Shown: positions 5,463-12,928 of the stretch, piece after piece
Layout: every line of letters begins with the position of its first letter
Numbering within the stretch: the first letter of the stretch is position 1
Origin: an uncultured Bacillus sp.
GTDB lineage: Bacteria; Bacillota; Bacilli; Bacillales_B; DSM-18226
Assembly: GCF_946478885.1 (NCBI RefSeq)
Contig: NZ_CAMLDX010000095.1
Span: 1 to 13,013 of the forward strand
Length of the DNA: 13,013 nucleotides
Direction: 5' to 3'
Notes under the pieces: model-generated
The model's input: only the letters and a program-made list of their open reading frames with translations
Told to the model about the DNA's origin: nothing
Database searches by the model: none
Made by a program: the position numbers and the translations under genes

Positions 5463-7221
5463 ATTTAGCAAAAAGGAACAACGGGTTACTTTATTTCGAC
5501 TTCTTTCCTATTCGACCCCTTATTTCAAAAAAGTGATTTTGGCCTTTATTCTCCTGTCAATGGCTGTACTAGGGGAAATTACGGGCCCTATTTTGATAAA
5601 AATCTTTATTGATGACTACTTGACCCCGAGAAACCTGCCTCTTGAGCCCTTGATTCTTTTAGCAGGAGGATACCTTGGGATACAATTATTAAAATCGCTG
5701 ATCACTTATTTTCAACAATATACCTTTCAAGAAATTGCCTTAAACATTATCCAGCAGATCCGGGTTGATGTCTTTACTAAGGTTCAGGCCCTAGGCTTAA
5801 AGTACTTTGATAAAACCCCGGCTGGAAGTATCGTTTCAAGGGTAACAAACGATACAGAAGCGATTAAAGAGCTGTTTGTCACTGTTCTTTCCAGTTTTAT
5901 ACAAAGCGGGTTTCTGCTTGCTGGTATTTTCGTAGCTATGTTTACGCTGAATGTTCAGCTAGCTGTATACTGTTTGATTATTGTCCCGCTGATCCTAATC
6001 ATAATGAAAACATACCGAAAATACAGTGCGCATTTTTATGCAGATATGCGGGAGAGATTGGGACAATTGAATGCTAAGATGAATGAATCCTTACAAGGGA
6101 TGGCAATGATTCAAATGTTCCGACAGCAAAAAAGACTGGAGAGAGAGTTTTCCAAAATTAACGAGAAGCATTATCTTGCTGGAAAGAGAAATATTAAACT
6201 TGACAGCCTGCTTCTGCGTCCAGCCGTAGATATTGTATACATTGGTTCTTTAATTATGGTCTTAAGTTATTTTGGAGTTACCTCCTTTAACAGTCCGGTT
6301 GAGGTTGGAGTAGTCTATGCCTTTACTACCTATTTGAATCGTTTTTTTAAGCCAGTAAATGAAATGATGAAGCAGCTTTCGACGTACCAACAGGCTATTA
6401 TTTCTGCAGGAAGAGTATTCCAACTGCTGGATGAGAGAGAAGTAGCACCGAAACAAAGCGACATCGTGCAAACGAAAATGATAGATGGAAAAATTGAATT
6501 TAATGATGTCAGCTTTTCATATGATGGAAAAAAGGACGTTTTGAAACATATCTCTTTCACAGTAAAGCCAGGGGAAACAGTAGCTTTGGTTGGTCATACC
6601 GGAAGCGGAAAGAGCTCAATAATAAATTTGCTGATGAGGTTTTATGACTTCAAGCAAGGAGAAATTCTGATTGATGGAGTATCCATTAAAGATTATTCCT
6701 TAGATAAACTACGGGAGAAGATGGGACTTGTTCTCCAGGACCCATTCTTGTTTTATGGCACCGTCAAGGATAATATCCGTTTGCATAACGATAAGTTGAC
6801 AGATGAGAAGGTGAGAGAAGCAGCAGAATTTGTTCAGGCACATCATTTTATTGAACGACTGGAGAATGGTTACGCTCACCGGGTAGTGGAAAGAGGTTCA
6901 ACTTTCTCCAGCGGGCAGCGTCAATTAATAGCCTTTGCCAGAACGATAGCTACTGATCCGAAAGTCTTGATTCTTGATGAAGCAACGGCCAATATTGATA
7001 CAGAAACGGAAGAAGAGATTCAAGCGGCATTGGCGAAAATGCGTAAAGGGCGATCGACGATTGCTATTGCCCATAGATTGTCGACGATACAGGATGCAGA
7101 CTTAATTCTTGTACTGCACCAAGGAAGTATTGTAGAAAGAGGAACACATCAAGAATTGCTAGCACAAAAGGGACTTTATTACCAAATGTATCAACTGCAA
7201 AATGGTCTTGTCGTTTTATAA
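5446..7221 (+). CDS. yheH: Heterodimeric ABC exporter subunit, BmrD/YheH type (catalytic site)
   Basis: Partner of the preceding gene: six-helix exporter domain plus ATPase, 591 residues from ATG 5446 (AAAGGGGG at 5433-5440, inside the upstream gene). Walker A GHTGSGKS begins at residue 383; Walker B LILDE has the catalytic Glu 512; the signature is non-canonical, SSGQR (488-492) in place of LSGGQ; the switch His is in IAHRLST. The dimer therefore has one consensus site (this Walker A/B with the partner's LSGGQ) and one degenerate site, the BmrCD pattern. From memory, B. subtilis BmrD is 673 residues, with a long extracellular insert after helix 1; here helix 1 is followed almost directly by helix 2, so that insert is absent. 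No clear terminator follows. Confidence 0.88.
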   Translation: MGKKIEFSKKEQRVTLFRLLSYSTPYFKKVILAFILLSMAVLGEITGPILIKIFIDDYLTPRNLPLEPLILLAGGYLGIQLLKSLITYFQQYTFQEIALNIIQQIRVDVFTKVQALGLKYFDKTPAGSIVSRVTNDTEAIKELFVTVLSSFIQSGFLLAGIFVAMFTLNVQLAVYCLIIVPLILIIMKTYRKYSAHFYADMRERLGQLNAKMNESLQGMAMIQMFRQQKRLEREFSKINEKHYLAGKRNIKLDSLLLRPAVDIVYIGSLIMVLSYFGVTSFNSPVEVGVVYAFTTYLNRFFKPVNEMMKQLSTYQQAIISAGRVFQLLDEREVAPKQSDIVQTKMIDGKIEFNDVSFSYDGKKDVLKHISFTVKPGETVALVGHTGSGKSSIINLLMRFYDFKQGEILIDGVSIKDYSLDKLREKMGLVLQDPFLFYGTVKDNIRLHNDKLTDEKVREAAEFVQAHHFIERLENGYAHRVVERGSTFSSGQRQLIAFARTIATDPKVLILDEATANIDTETEEEIQAALAKMRKGRSTIAIAHRLSTIQDADLILVLHQGSIVERGTHQELLAQKGLYYQMYQLQNGLVVL

Positions 7222-7314
7222 GGTTTGTCACAAAATGTTCACGCATACTTAATTATCTTTTTATCTTTTGGTTTGATAAAATGAATAAAGTATGAACGAA
7301 TTGGAGAGGATAAA

Positions 7315-8022
7315 ATGTCAGATTTAAACATTTTCATTGCATTTGGAGCCGGCTTTCTGAGCTTTATCTCACCTTGCTGTCTTCCGCTTTATCCGGCATT
7401 TCTTTCCTACATTACGGGGATGAGTGTAGGTGAGTTAAAAAGTGACAATGGAATGATGCAGAAACGTAGTCTGCTCCATACACTTTTTTTTCTAATCGGT
7501 TTCTCAGTGATTTTTGTCGCAATAGGATTTGGAACTAGTATAGTCGGTTCCTTTTTTACAAATTATCAGGATTTAATTCGTCAGATTGGTGCAATTTTTA
7601 TTATTTTGTTCGGCTTAATTATAATTGGCGTTTTTAAGCCTGAGTTTATGATGAAGGAACGCCGTTTTGAGTTCAAGAATAGACCTTCAGGATATGTCGG
7701 TTCCATTTTAATTGGGATGGCGTTTGCGGCTGGTTGGACACCGTGTACGGGGCCTATCCTGATGAATGTTATTTTGTTGGCTGCCACTAAACCGGATTCG
7801 GCAATGCTGTATATGTTTGCCTATGTGTTAGGATTTGCAATCCCATTCTTTATCCTTTCTTTCTTTATCGGTCGAATGAATTGGATCAAGAAGCATAATG
7901 TGAAAATTGTAAAAATTGGTGGATGGCTGATGATTATCATGGGGGTTTTCCTATTCTTCGATGGGATGACAGCAATTATCTCGGTATTAAAATATGTCTT
8001 TGGCGATTTTTCAGGATTTTAG
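7315..8022 (+). CDS. ccdA: Cytochrome c biogenesis thiol-disulfide protein CcdA
   Basis: Membrane protein that carries reducing equivalents across the membrane from cytoplasmic thioredoxin to outer thiol-disulfide proteins (ResA and StoA in B. subtilis), needed to keep apocytochrome c haem-binding cysteines reduced. 235 residues, six hydrophobic segments, with [11 protein letters not shown] (Cys 21 and 22) in helix 1 and [10 protein letters not shown] (Cys 144) in helix 4, the conserved redox cysteine regions of the DsbD-beta/CcdA family. Near full-length match to B. subtilis CcdA as remembered. GGAGAGG at 7303-7309 precedes the ATG. The 93-base gap after the exporter gene has TTGTCA (7225-7230) and a weak CTTAAT 17 bases later as possible promoter. 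First gene of ccdA-ccdB-ccdC. Confidence 0.95.
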   Translation: MSDLNIFIAFGAGFLSFISPCCLPLYPAFLSYITGMSVGELKSDNGMMQKRSLLHTLFFLIGFSVIFVAIGFGTSIVGSFFTNYQDLIRQIGAIFIILFGLIIIGVFKPEFMMKERRFEFKNRPSGYVGSILIGMAFAAGWTPCTGPILMNVILLAATKPDSAMLYMFAYVLGFAIPFFILSFFIGRMNWIKKHNVKIVKIGGWLMIIMGVFLFFDGMTAIISVLKYVFGDFSGF

Positions 8023-8069
8023 ACGGTCAGTACCTAGATGTTGTCTATTAAACGAGGAGGAATACATTT

Positions 8070-8432
8070 TTGGCTAGAATTTTACTTGTTGACGATGCAA
8101 AATTTATGAGAACTACTCTGACAAATATGTTAACAAAAGCCGGACATGAAATTGTAGGTGAAGGCATCAATGGTCGTGAAGCAGTAGATTTGTATCGCAA
8201 ACTTTTGCCGGATGTAGTTATTTTGGATATTACCATGCCGGAAATGAATGGATTGGAAGCGGTTCAAGCGATAAGAAACGAATTTCCTCAGGCCTTGATA
8301 ATCATGTGTTCAGCGATGGGGCAGCAAAGGATGATTCTTGAAGCTATTCATTCTGGTGCGAAGGATTTCATTGTTAAGCCATTTATTGAATCCGCTGTGT
8401 TGGATGCTCTTAACAGAGTGTTGTCCCAATAA
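8070..8432 (+). CDS. ccdB: CheY-like single-domain response regulator CcdB (YneI)
   Basis: Stand-alone receiver domain, 120 residues, no output domain. Conserved residues are all present: Asp 8-Asp 9 acidic pocket, phospho-acceptor Asp 53 (ILDITMP), Ser 81 (CSAMG) and Lys 103 (VKPF). Start is TTG 8070 with GAGGAGG (8054-8060); translation MARILLVDDAKFMR is typical for the domain's first strand. It sits 47 bases after ccdA, as yneI does in B. subtilis, where it was named ccdB by position although not needed for cytochrome c synthesis. A chemotaxis CheY would have the same motifs; the neighbours decide the call. Its kinase is not in this window. Confidence 0.9.
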   Translation: MARILLVDDAKFMRTTLTNMLTKAGHEIVGEGINGREAVDLYRKLLPDVVILDITMPEMNGLEAVQAIRNEFPQALIIMCSAMGQQRMILEAIHSGAKDFIVKPFIESAVLDALNRVLSQ

Positions 8433-8459
8433 GGTGTTTTGTCTCATATGGGTTGGTAG

Positions 8460-8497
8460 CTAACTTAGGAAGCTGGCAAAAGTTAGACCGTTTTGCC
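8460..8497 (+). other. Possible H-type RNA pseudoknot between ccdB and ccdC
   Basis: CTAAC (8460-8464) pairs with GTTAG (8482-8486), and GGCAAAA (8475-8481) pairs with TTTTGCC (8491-8497). The four strands occur in the order a-b-a'-b', with loops of 10, 0 and 4 bases, which is the order of an H-type pseudoknot; as simple hairpins the two could also alternate. No T run follows, so it is not an intrinsic terminator. No riboswitch class known to me matches. Confidence 0.4.
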
Positions 8498-8557
8498 ATG
8501 AATAAATGAATGACCTCCAACAACATGAAAACATTTCTCTATATAACCAGTTTGCGA

Positions 8558-8563
8558 TATAAT
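8558..8563 (+). promoter_or_regulatory. Perfect TATAAT before ccdC
   Basis: TATAAT in the 168-base gap between ccdB and ccdC. The hexamer 17 bases upstream (TTCTCT, 8535-8540) is a poor -35, so this is at best a weak internal promoter for ccdC. Confidence 0.3.
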
Positions 8564-8600
8564 AATAGTGCATTTATTAGAATGAAGGGGAATGAACAAT

Positions 8601-9092
8601 ATGAATATGGTGATTGCTACCTCGATTGGAGCAATTTTCGTGGCCGTGTTTGCCATGGTTATCCGTATGAAAGCAGCCAAAAGGCCTGCTTCGGTAAAAA
8701 AAATCCTATTGCCGCCTTTATTTATGAGTACAGGTGCCTTGATGTATTTGTTTCCTGACTTTCGCTTGACTCCGAGCGAGATCTTGGAATCCATAATGGT
8801 CGGAATGTTATTTTCCATTCTGCTGATTAAAACATCAAAGTTTGAAATAAAGGAGCAAAGCATTTATTTAAAGCGCTCACGTGCCTTTGTCTTTATTCTG
8901 ATTGGCCTGCTAGTCATCCGAATTTCTGGAAAATTAGTTCTCAGTGCCGCCATTGATTATGGGGAACTGAGCGGGATGTTTTTCCTGCTGGCGTTTAGTA
9001 TGATTGTCCCGTGGAGAATTGCCATGTACCGCAATTATCAAAAACTATATCATGAAATTCACAAGTCGATAGGATCCACATCTGTTGTATGA
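8601..9092 (+). CDS. ccdC: Membrane protein CcdC (YneJ)
   Basis: 163-residue membrane protein of the CcdC family, third member of the Bacillus ccd cluster. About four to five hydrophobic segments (near 3-21, 32-50, 64-80, 95-115 and 120-140), with a basic loop (RMKAAKRPASVKK) after the first and a charged C-terminus. ATG 8601 is chosen because GAAGGGGA (8584-8591) is 9 bases upstream; an in-frame ATG at 8592 would sit directly against that site. In B. subtilis the gene is dispensable for cytochrome c synthesis and its biochemical role is unknown. Confidence 0.85.
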   Translation: MNMVIATSIGAIFVAVFAMVIRMKAAKRPASVKKILLPPLFMSTGALMYLFPDFRLTPSEILESIMVGMLFSILLIKTSKFEIKEQSIYLKRSRAFVFILIGLLVIRISGKLVLSAAIDYGELSGMFFLLAFSMIVPWRIAMYRNYQKLYHEIHKSIGSTSVV

Positions 9093-9125
9093 TGAAATGG
9101 GTTCAAAGGTGAAAAGATAGAACAG

Positions 9126-9244
9126 AGAGCTGTCCCATAAGGTGTCAGGCATCCACAATTGATCAATATCCTGTGCAGATTTATGCAAAGTGATACAAGA
9201 TACTATATTGTGCTGCCTGATACCTTTGCTTTTGGGACAGCTCT
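9126..9244. repeat. Large imperfect hairpin, MITE-like, between convergent genes
   Basis: AGAGCTGTCCCA (9126-9137) is the perfect complement of TGGGACAGCTCT (9233-9244). AGGTGTCAGGCA (9140-9151) pairs with TGCCTGATACCT (9214-9225) with one wobble, and CACAAT pairs with ATTGTG further in. A T run (9244-9249) follows on the plus strand. The element lies between ccdC and yneK, which point at each other, so it can end transcription from both sides. The GGTGTCAGGCA core resembles repeats I recall from many Bacillus intergenic regions; whether it is a mobile MITE needs genome-wide copies. Confidence 0.65.
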
Positions 9245-9265
9245 TTTTTGTTTGAAATTGCTTCC

Positions 9266-9697
9266 TTATTGTTGGAATAAATGCTCGTAAGGAGCTACTT
9301 CAATCTGCTTTTCTGCAAGCTTTTTCCGTAAAAAGTTATGATCGCGTTTTGGTGTTGCCATGATATAGCCGCGGATGACCAAATTCTGATCGATTTTCCC
9401 AGCCTTTTCCTTCAGAGCCAGTTCACCGATCTTTCCGGCAATTTTATGCTTCGCCACATCGCGGAACAACTCAGGGACAGGAGAGACCAGATCAGCCAGT
9501 AATTCCTTTTCTTCAGGCTGCCACAGATGGATTGTTTCATTGACATAATATTCTTCCCAGTCCATATCAGACTTCCCATCCTCTTTCGGCATCTTTTTTA
9601 AAAATTTTCGAAACATGAAAAAACCGCCGATAGCAAACGAACTGATCAGCACAATAATCCAAAATAAAATAAACCAAAGAAACCAACCTTCAAGCAT
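9266..9697 (-). CDS. yneK: YneK-like membrane-anchored protein (DUF2621)
   Basis: 143-residue protein with one N-terminal helix (LEGWFLWFILFWIIVLISSF to about residue 30), a basic stretch (FRKFLKKMPKED) that would keep the rest in the cytoplasm, and a soluble, charged C-terminal domain ending in helical KRDHNFLRKKLAEKQIE. Position next to ccdC in inverted orientation matches yneK of B. subtilis, which I place in DUF2621. ATG (complement 9695-9697) is chosen, with AGGTG 7 bases upstream; a GTG at 9704-9706 lies inside that site. Function unknown. The hairpin at 9126-9244 is its terminator. Confidence 0.8.
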   Translation of the reverse strand: MLEGWFLWFILFWIIVLISSFAIGGFFMFRKFLKKMPKEDGKSDMDWEEYYVNETIHLWQPEEKELLADLVSPVPELFRDVAKHKIAGKIGELALKEKAGKIDQNLVIRGYIMATPKRDHNFLRKKLAEKQIEVAPYEHLFQQ

Positions 9698-9728
9698 TTC
9701 TTTCACCTACACTCATTATTCTGAATCA

Positions 9729-9757
9729 ATTATATGATTATTCTCATTTTCAGACAA
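9729..9757 (-). promoter_or_regulatory. Promoter of yneK with Fur-like spacer
   Basis: On the minus strand TTGTCT (complement 9752-9757) and TATAAT (complement 9729-9734) are separated by 17 bases. The spacer reads GAAAATGAGAATAATCA, with two tandem hexamers (GAAAAT, GAGAAT) each one base from the Fur hexamer GATAAT, so iron-dependent control is possible but not strong. Confidence 0.5.
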
Positions 9758-10010
9758 GAGATAAGGGCTAAACGAAAAAAGAGAGTACAGGCGCTATATG
9801 AACTTTTTTTAAAATCAATCAAGATTTAGAAGGTGAGGGTATAGAACTGCTTCTAGGTGAAACAATTTTCACGACGATAGTTAATCATTCCCTTGTCCCC
9901 AATATTGTTTGAACAAAAAAGTTATTATATAACAACATAATTATAATGAATAATGATAATAATTTATTGTAAAACAATAAATTATGAGTTAAAATCAAAT
10001 AAACAAAATA
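9758..10010. promoter_or_regulatory. Intergenic control region before yoaS
   Basis: No gene is seen between yneK and yoaS. It holds a dyad GTGAAA-CAAT-TTTCAC (9857-9872); TTATAAT (9941-9947), whose last six bases form a perfect -10 without a good -35; TGATAATAATT (9954-9964), resembling Fur or PerR half-sites; and a perfect 12-bp AT hairpin (arms 9959-9970 and 9974-9985, loop AAA). The hairpin falls where transcription from that -10 would begin and could be an operator dyad, perhaps for the adjacent YozG regulator. Confidence 0.4.
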
Positions 10011-10025
10011 GGCGAGGTGCTTTTG

Positions 10026-10514
10026 ATGACACGCAAGTTAGGTTCAACACTCTTTTTAAAAATAGCTGTTATTCTAATGGGTCTTCCAGTTCTTGCTTTG
10101 TGCATATTTTTCGTTCCTGAGATGGCAAATTATGCAGCAGAATTATATCCAGAAATTGCTTATATGAGATATCTCGTTTTTATTGAATTATATGGAACGG
10201 CGATCCCTTTTTACCTTGCTCTGTATCAAGCTTTTAAACTTCTAAGCTATATTGACAATAACGAGGCTTTCTCGGAATTATCCGTCAAGGCTTTAAAGAA
10301 CATAAAAAAATGTGCCATAACAATCAGCGGTTTGTATGTGGTAGGTATGCCGCTCTGCTATCTTTTGGCAAATGCTGACGATGCCCCGGGTATCATAGTA
10401 ATCGGAATGATCATTATTTTTGCTTCAATGGTGATTGCAGTTTTTGCTGCTGTTCTCCAAAGACTTTTACAAGAAGCTATTAATTTAAAATCAGAAAATG
10501 ATTTAACGGTCTGA
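10026..10514 (+). CDS. yoaS: DUF2975 membrane protein (YoaS-like)
   Basis: 162-residue protein with four hydrophobic helices (about 7-27, 44-65, 90-110 and 118-142) and short charged loops (YIDNNEAFSE, VKALKNIKK), matching DUF2975 proteins such as YoaS of B. subtilis. ATG 10026 is preferred over the in-frame GTG 10017, because GAGGTG (10014-10019) is then a ribosome site 6 bases before the start. The next gene, an Xre-type regulator, begins 10 bases after the stop; DUF2975 genes are regularly paired with such regulators, so the two probably act together. Function unknown. Confidence 0.82.
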   Translation: MTRKLGSTLFLKIAVILMGLPVLALCIFFVPEMANYAAELYPEIAYMRYLVFIELYGTAIPFYLALYQAFKLLSYIDNNEAFSELSVKALKNIKKCAITISGLYVVGMPLCYLLANADDAPGIIVIGMIIIFASMVIAVFAAVLQRLLQEAINLKSENDLTV

Positions 10515-10524
10515 GGTGAAAACA

Positions 10525-10743
10525 ATGGCGATTATAATCAATATTGATGTGATGCTGGCTAAAAGGAAAATGAGTGTAACAGAACTTTCGGAGAGGGTTG
10601 GAATAACAATGGCTAACCTTTCAATCTTGAAAAATGGAAAGGCAAAAGCAATTAGGTTTTCAACATTAGAGGCTATATGTAAAGCTTTGGATTGTCAACC
10701 AGGAGATATTTTGGAATACAGTAGTAACGAAATAACAAGGTAA
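10525..10743 (+). CDS. yozG: Small Xre/Cro-type transcriptional regulator (YozG-like)
   Basis: 72 residues made almost entirely of one helix-turn-helix domain: MSVTELSERVGITMANLSILKNG covers the scaffold and recognition helices (about 16-38), and FSTLEAICKALDCQPGDILEY is the typical C-terminal part of this family. ATG 10525 with GAGGTG (10513-10518) is chosen over a GTG at 10516 that overlaps the site. It probably binds its own operon promoter; the AT dyad at 9959-9985 is a candidate operator. Pairing with DUF2975 upstream and DUF817 downstream matches the yoaS-yozG-yoaT order of B. subtilis. Confidence 0.85.
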   Translation: MAIIINIDVMLAKRKMSVTELSERVGITMANLSILKNGKAKAIRFSTLEAICKALDCQPGDILEYSSNEITR

Positions 10744-10807
10744 GACCTGATACGAAGGTAAAACGGTAATATACGATATTATGATCGCTAATGCTTGACT
10801 AGCTGAT

Positions 10808-10984
10808 GTGATTTTAGCTAGATTGCTTGGTGAAATTGCTCTTGGTGTACAACAGATGTTGGGAAAATTTATATTTGACGTTGTTCGAGAGATATTAGTC
10901 GGGCCACAGTTGTTTACGGAAAGAACTATCGATATTCAGATGGATCAGGAGAAGCAACACACCGTCCCTAAACTTCCATATTAA
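10808..10984 (+). pseudogene. 58-codon orphan frame, probable gene remnant, before yoaT
   Basis: Open from GTG 10808 to TAA 10982-10984, whose bases overlap the ribosome site of yoaT. The peptide has an amphipathic start (ILARLLGEIALGVQQML), then FIFDVVREILVGPQLFTER and a polar tail ending VPKLPY. No ribosome site precedes the GTG. The same frame continues upstream across one TGA (about 10794-10796) with IMIANA, as if a Trp codon had mutated. It could be the C-terminal remnant of a lost gene or a short real gene. I recognise no family. Confidence 0.35.
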
Positions 10985-10994
10985 AGGAGAAATC

Positions 10995-11810
10995 ATGAGA
11001 GCACTAAAACAACTCGTTCGTTTTGGTTGGGAACAGGCCCTATCATGTTTGTTTCCGGTCGTAATTTTTGTTTCTTTGGCTTTTACACAAATCATACCCT
11101 TTCCTTTCCTGCCACGATATGACTGGCTGTTGATCATCTGTCTTCTGATGCAGTTCTGGATGGTGCGTTCGGGACTTGAATCTAAGGATGAACTAAAGGT
11201 GATTACATTGTTCCATCTTATTGGACTTGCACTTGAACTCTTCAAGGTGCATATGGGCTCCTGGTCTTATCCAGAAAAAGGATATTTTAAAATTTTTGGA
11301 GTCCCTTTATATAGCGGATTTATGTACGCAAGTGTAGCGAGTTATCTTTGCCAGGCATGGAGGAGGCTGAAGGTTGAACTGATTAAGTGGCTGCCATTTT
11401 TGGTAGTTGTAGCTCTTGCAGCTGCGATTTATTTAAATTTTTTCACCCATCATTATTGGATTGACGTTCGTTGGTGGTTAATTGGACTTGTTGTGATCGT
11501 CTTTTGGCAGTCATGGGTCACATACGAGGTTAATGGAACTCGTTACCGTATGCCACTTGCCCTTTCTTTTGTGCTCATTGGATTTTTTATTTGGATAGCC
11601 GAAAATATCGCAACGTTCTTTGGAGCTTGGGAATATCCAAACCAAACCGATGCATGGAGTCTCGTTCATCTAGGAAAGGTGAGTTCCTGGCTCTTATTGA
11701 TAATTGTTAGCTTTCTTATAGTAGCGACGTTAAAGCAGGTTAAGGGGCTAAATTCCACTAGGATTATTATATCTGTTAAGAATACTCCATTAAAAAAGTC
11801 GAATCTTTAG
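10995..11810 (+). CDS. yoaT: DUF817 membrane protein (YoaT-like)
   Basis: 271-residue membrane protein with about eight hydrophobic helices across its length. Conserved-looking aromatic motifs include FKVHMGSWSYPE, LYSGFMYASVASYLCQ and NIATFFGAWEYPNQ, typical of DUF817. AAAGGAG (10983-10989) precedes ATG 10995. B. subtilis yoaT is next to yozG in the same way. The two Gly-x-Trp-x-Tyr-Pro repeats (GSWSYP and GAWEYP) suggest an internal duplication in which each half carries a similar outer loop. The C-terminal tail (VKNTPLKKSNL) overlaps the terminator. Function unknown. Confidence 0.85.
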   Translation: MRALKQLVRFGWEQALSCLFPVVIFVSLAFTQIIPFPFLPRYDWLLIICLLMQFWMVRSGLESKDELKVITLFHLIGLALELFKVHMGSWSYPEKGYFKIFGVPLYSGFMYASVASYLCQAWRRLKVELIKWLPFLVVVALAAAIYLNFFTHHYWIDVRWWLIGLVVIVFWQSWVTYEVNGTRYRMPLALSFVLIGFFIWIAENIATFFGAWEYPNQTDAWSLVHLGKVSSWLLLIIVSFLIVATLKQVKGLNSTRIIISVKNTPLKKSNL

Positions 11811-11832
11811 CAAAGTAAAGATTTGACTTTTT
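11793..11832 (+). terminator. Terminator at the end of yoaT
   Basis: AAAAAGTC-G-AATCTTTA (11793-11809) pairs with TAAAGATT-T-GACTTTTT (11816-11832), loop of six bases. The stem is long and nearly perfect, and its right arm ends in a T run. Its left arm contains the last codons and stop of yoaT; the A/T symmetry makes it able to work in both directions. Confidence 0.8.
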
Positions 11833-11869
11833 AGGTTAAAGTGAGGCAAATTGGTGAGGATAGAAGGGA

Positions 11870-12172
11870 TTGAAGATTAAACTAGAACTGCTAAATGAAC
11901 CTTATATCCATATTAAAAGACATTTTGTTCTTCATTATTTTTCTTTACACCCCACTGTGGATCTTGAGAAATTTCTGATCCGAAGAACTACTAAAGGAAT
12001 GTCTTTAACTGTTCTTCGCAAAAAGAGGAAGGTTGGCTACTTGTTCAGCTTTTTCGGTTCACATTTTAGCTGTTCTTCCTTTGGAGATACCTATATTTGT
12101 GAAATTGATTCAGATATAAAGAGGCTAATGGATAATGATAGTGCTGTAGCACACTATTTTATTTATAATTAG
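11870..12172 (+). CDS. Hypothetical protein, 100 residues
   Basis: Open frame from TTG 11870 to TAG 12170-12172. A purine-rich site (GAAGGGA, 11863-11869) is directly against the TTG, which is poor spacing, and a stop lies three codons upstream, so the true start is uncertain. The product is basic in the middle (RRTTKGMSLTVLRKKRK), followed by an aromatic and Cys-containing segment (FSFFGSHFSCSSFGD) and an acidic helix near the C-terminus. No membrane helix or known motif is evident. It could be a small real gene or a 3' remnant. Confidence 0.4.
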   Translation: MKIKLELLNEPYIHIKRHFVLHYFSLHPTVDLEKFLIRRTTKGMSLTVLRKKRKVGYLFSFFGSHFSCSSFGDTYICEIDSDIKRLMDNDSAVAHYFIYN

Positions 12173-12255
12173 AAAAATAAGGTAAAAAATTAGATCGTTC
12201 TGTCCTCTGTTAATGATATTATTTAAGTATCAAATAAATATGGGTTGAATATACT

Positions 12256-12486
12256 ATGAAAAATTCAGTTGCTAATGTATTGCGAATCATTGGAATAATT
12301 GAATTTGTTACAGGTATAATCTTAGGTTTAATTTTTACAGAAAGGTATCAAAAAATGATTACTTGGTGGATTGCTGGGTTTGTATCAGGAATGTTGTTTA
12401 TTGCTATTGCCGAAATCATAGAATTGCTACATGAAATAAATTTGAAATTAGGAAGTCTAACTACCGATAATGAAAATAAAAAATGA
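12256..12486 (+). CDS. Small two-helix membrane protein
   Basis: 76 residues from ATG 12256 to TGA 12484-12486. Two hydrophobic helices (about 8-26 and 36-56) are separated by a short polar loop TERYQKM; the tail (LLHEINLKLGSLTTDNENKK) is amphipathic and polar. It resembles small uncharacterised membrane proteins common in Bacillus, but I cannot name a family. The ribosome site is weak (GGGTTG about 9 bases upstream). It stands alone, with no partner gene on its strand nearby. Confidence 0.65.
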   Translation: MKNSVANVLRIIGIIEFVTGIILGLIFTERYQKMITWWIAGFVSGMLFIAIAEIIELLHEINLKLGSLTTDNENKK

Positions 12487-12928
12487 ATCTGCAATGAAAG
12501 GCAAAAAGGAAAGAAAGAATTTTGGAGTCAATTACAGTGGAAGATGAATCTATTTTATTCCTGTTAATGTTGAAAATAAACCATTTCAACTATTGCAGTC
12601 GAATATTGATGGCTGATAACCTAAATATTATGATTATTCAGTATAATGAATTGAATTGGATATAGCTTGCAGTAAATGGTATATTTAATTAGATAAGTAA
12701 GAATGGGAAGGGATTAAATGAGGCTCGGACAACAAAGGGTTGATTATGTTAAGTTGCGAAATTTCAATATAATGATTGATTATGAGTGAAGAAACATAAA
12801 CCTAAACTATTGAAATTTATTATATCCTTTAGTAAGATGTACATGTGAATGGTAGACGAAACCGTTTGCTCTTTTATAAGAGACCGTACTACTGATGTCT
12901 CAACACCTTGATACTTGCTACACGAAAT
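12487..12928. other. Gene-poor stretch before tRNA-Sec
   Basis: No convincing gene on either strand. A plus-strand frame broken by one TGA (about 12522-12617) reads VNYSGR, then IYFIPVNVENKPFQLL, which looks like a decayed coding remnant of unknown origin. The rest is AT-rich with scattered stops. It must contain the tRNA promoter. Confidence 0.4.
12810..12838 (+). promoter_or_regulatory. Candidate promoter for tRNA-Sec
   Basis: TTGAAA (12810-12815) and TAAGAT (12833-12838) are separated by 17 bases, about 90 bases before the tRNA. The -10 matches only four of six positions, so this is a weak call. Confidence 0.3.

Noticed and set aside
7225..7242. Rex-like dyad (TTGTCAC...TTCAC) before ccdA
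   Set aside because: The half-sites have the wrong spacing and the left half departs from TTGTGAA; too weak to call.
8510..8758. Plus-strand 82-codon frame overlapping ccdC
   Set aside because: It overlaps the start of ccdC in another frame and has no family-like composition.
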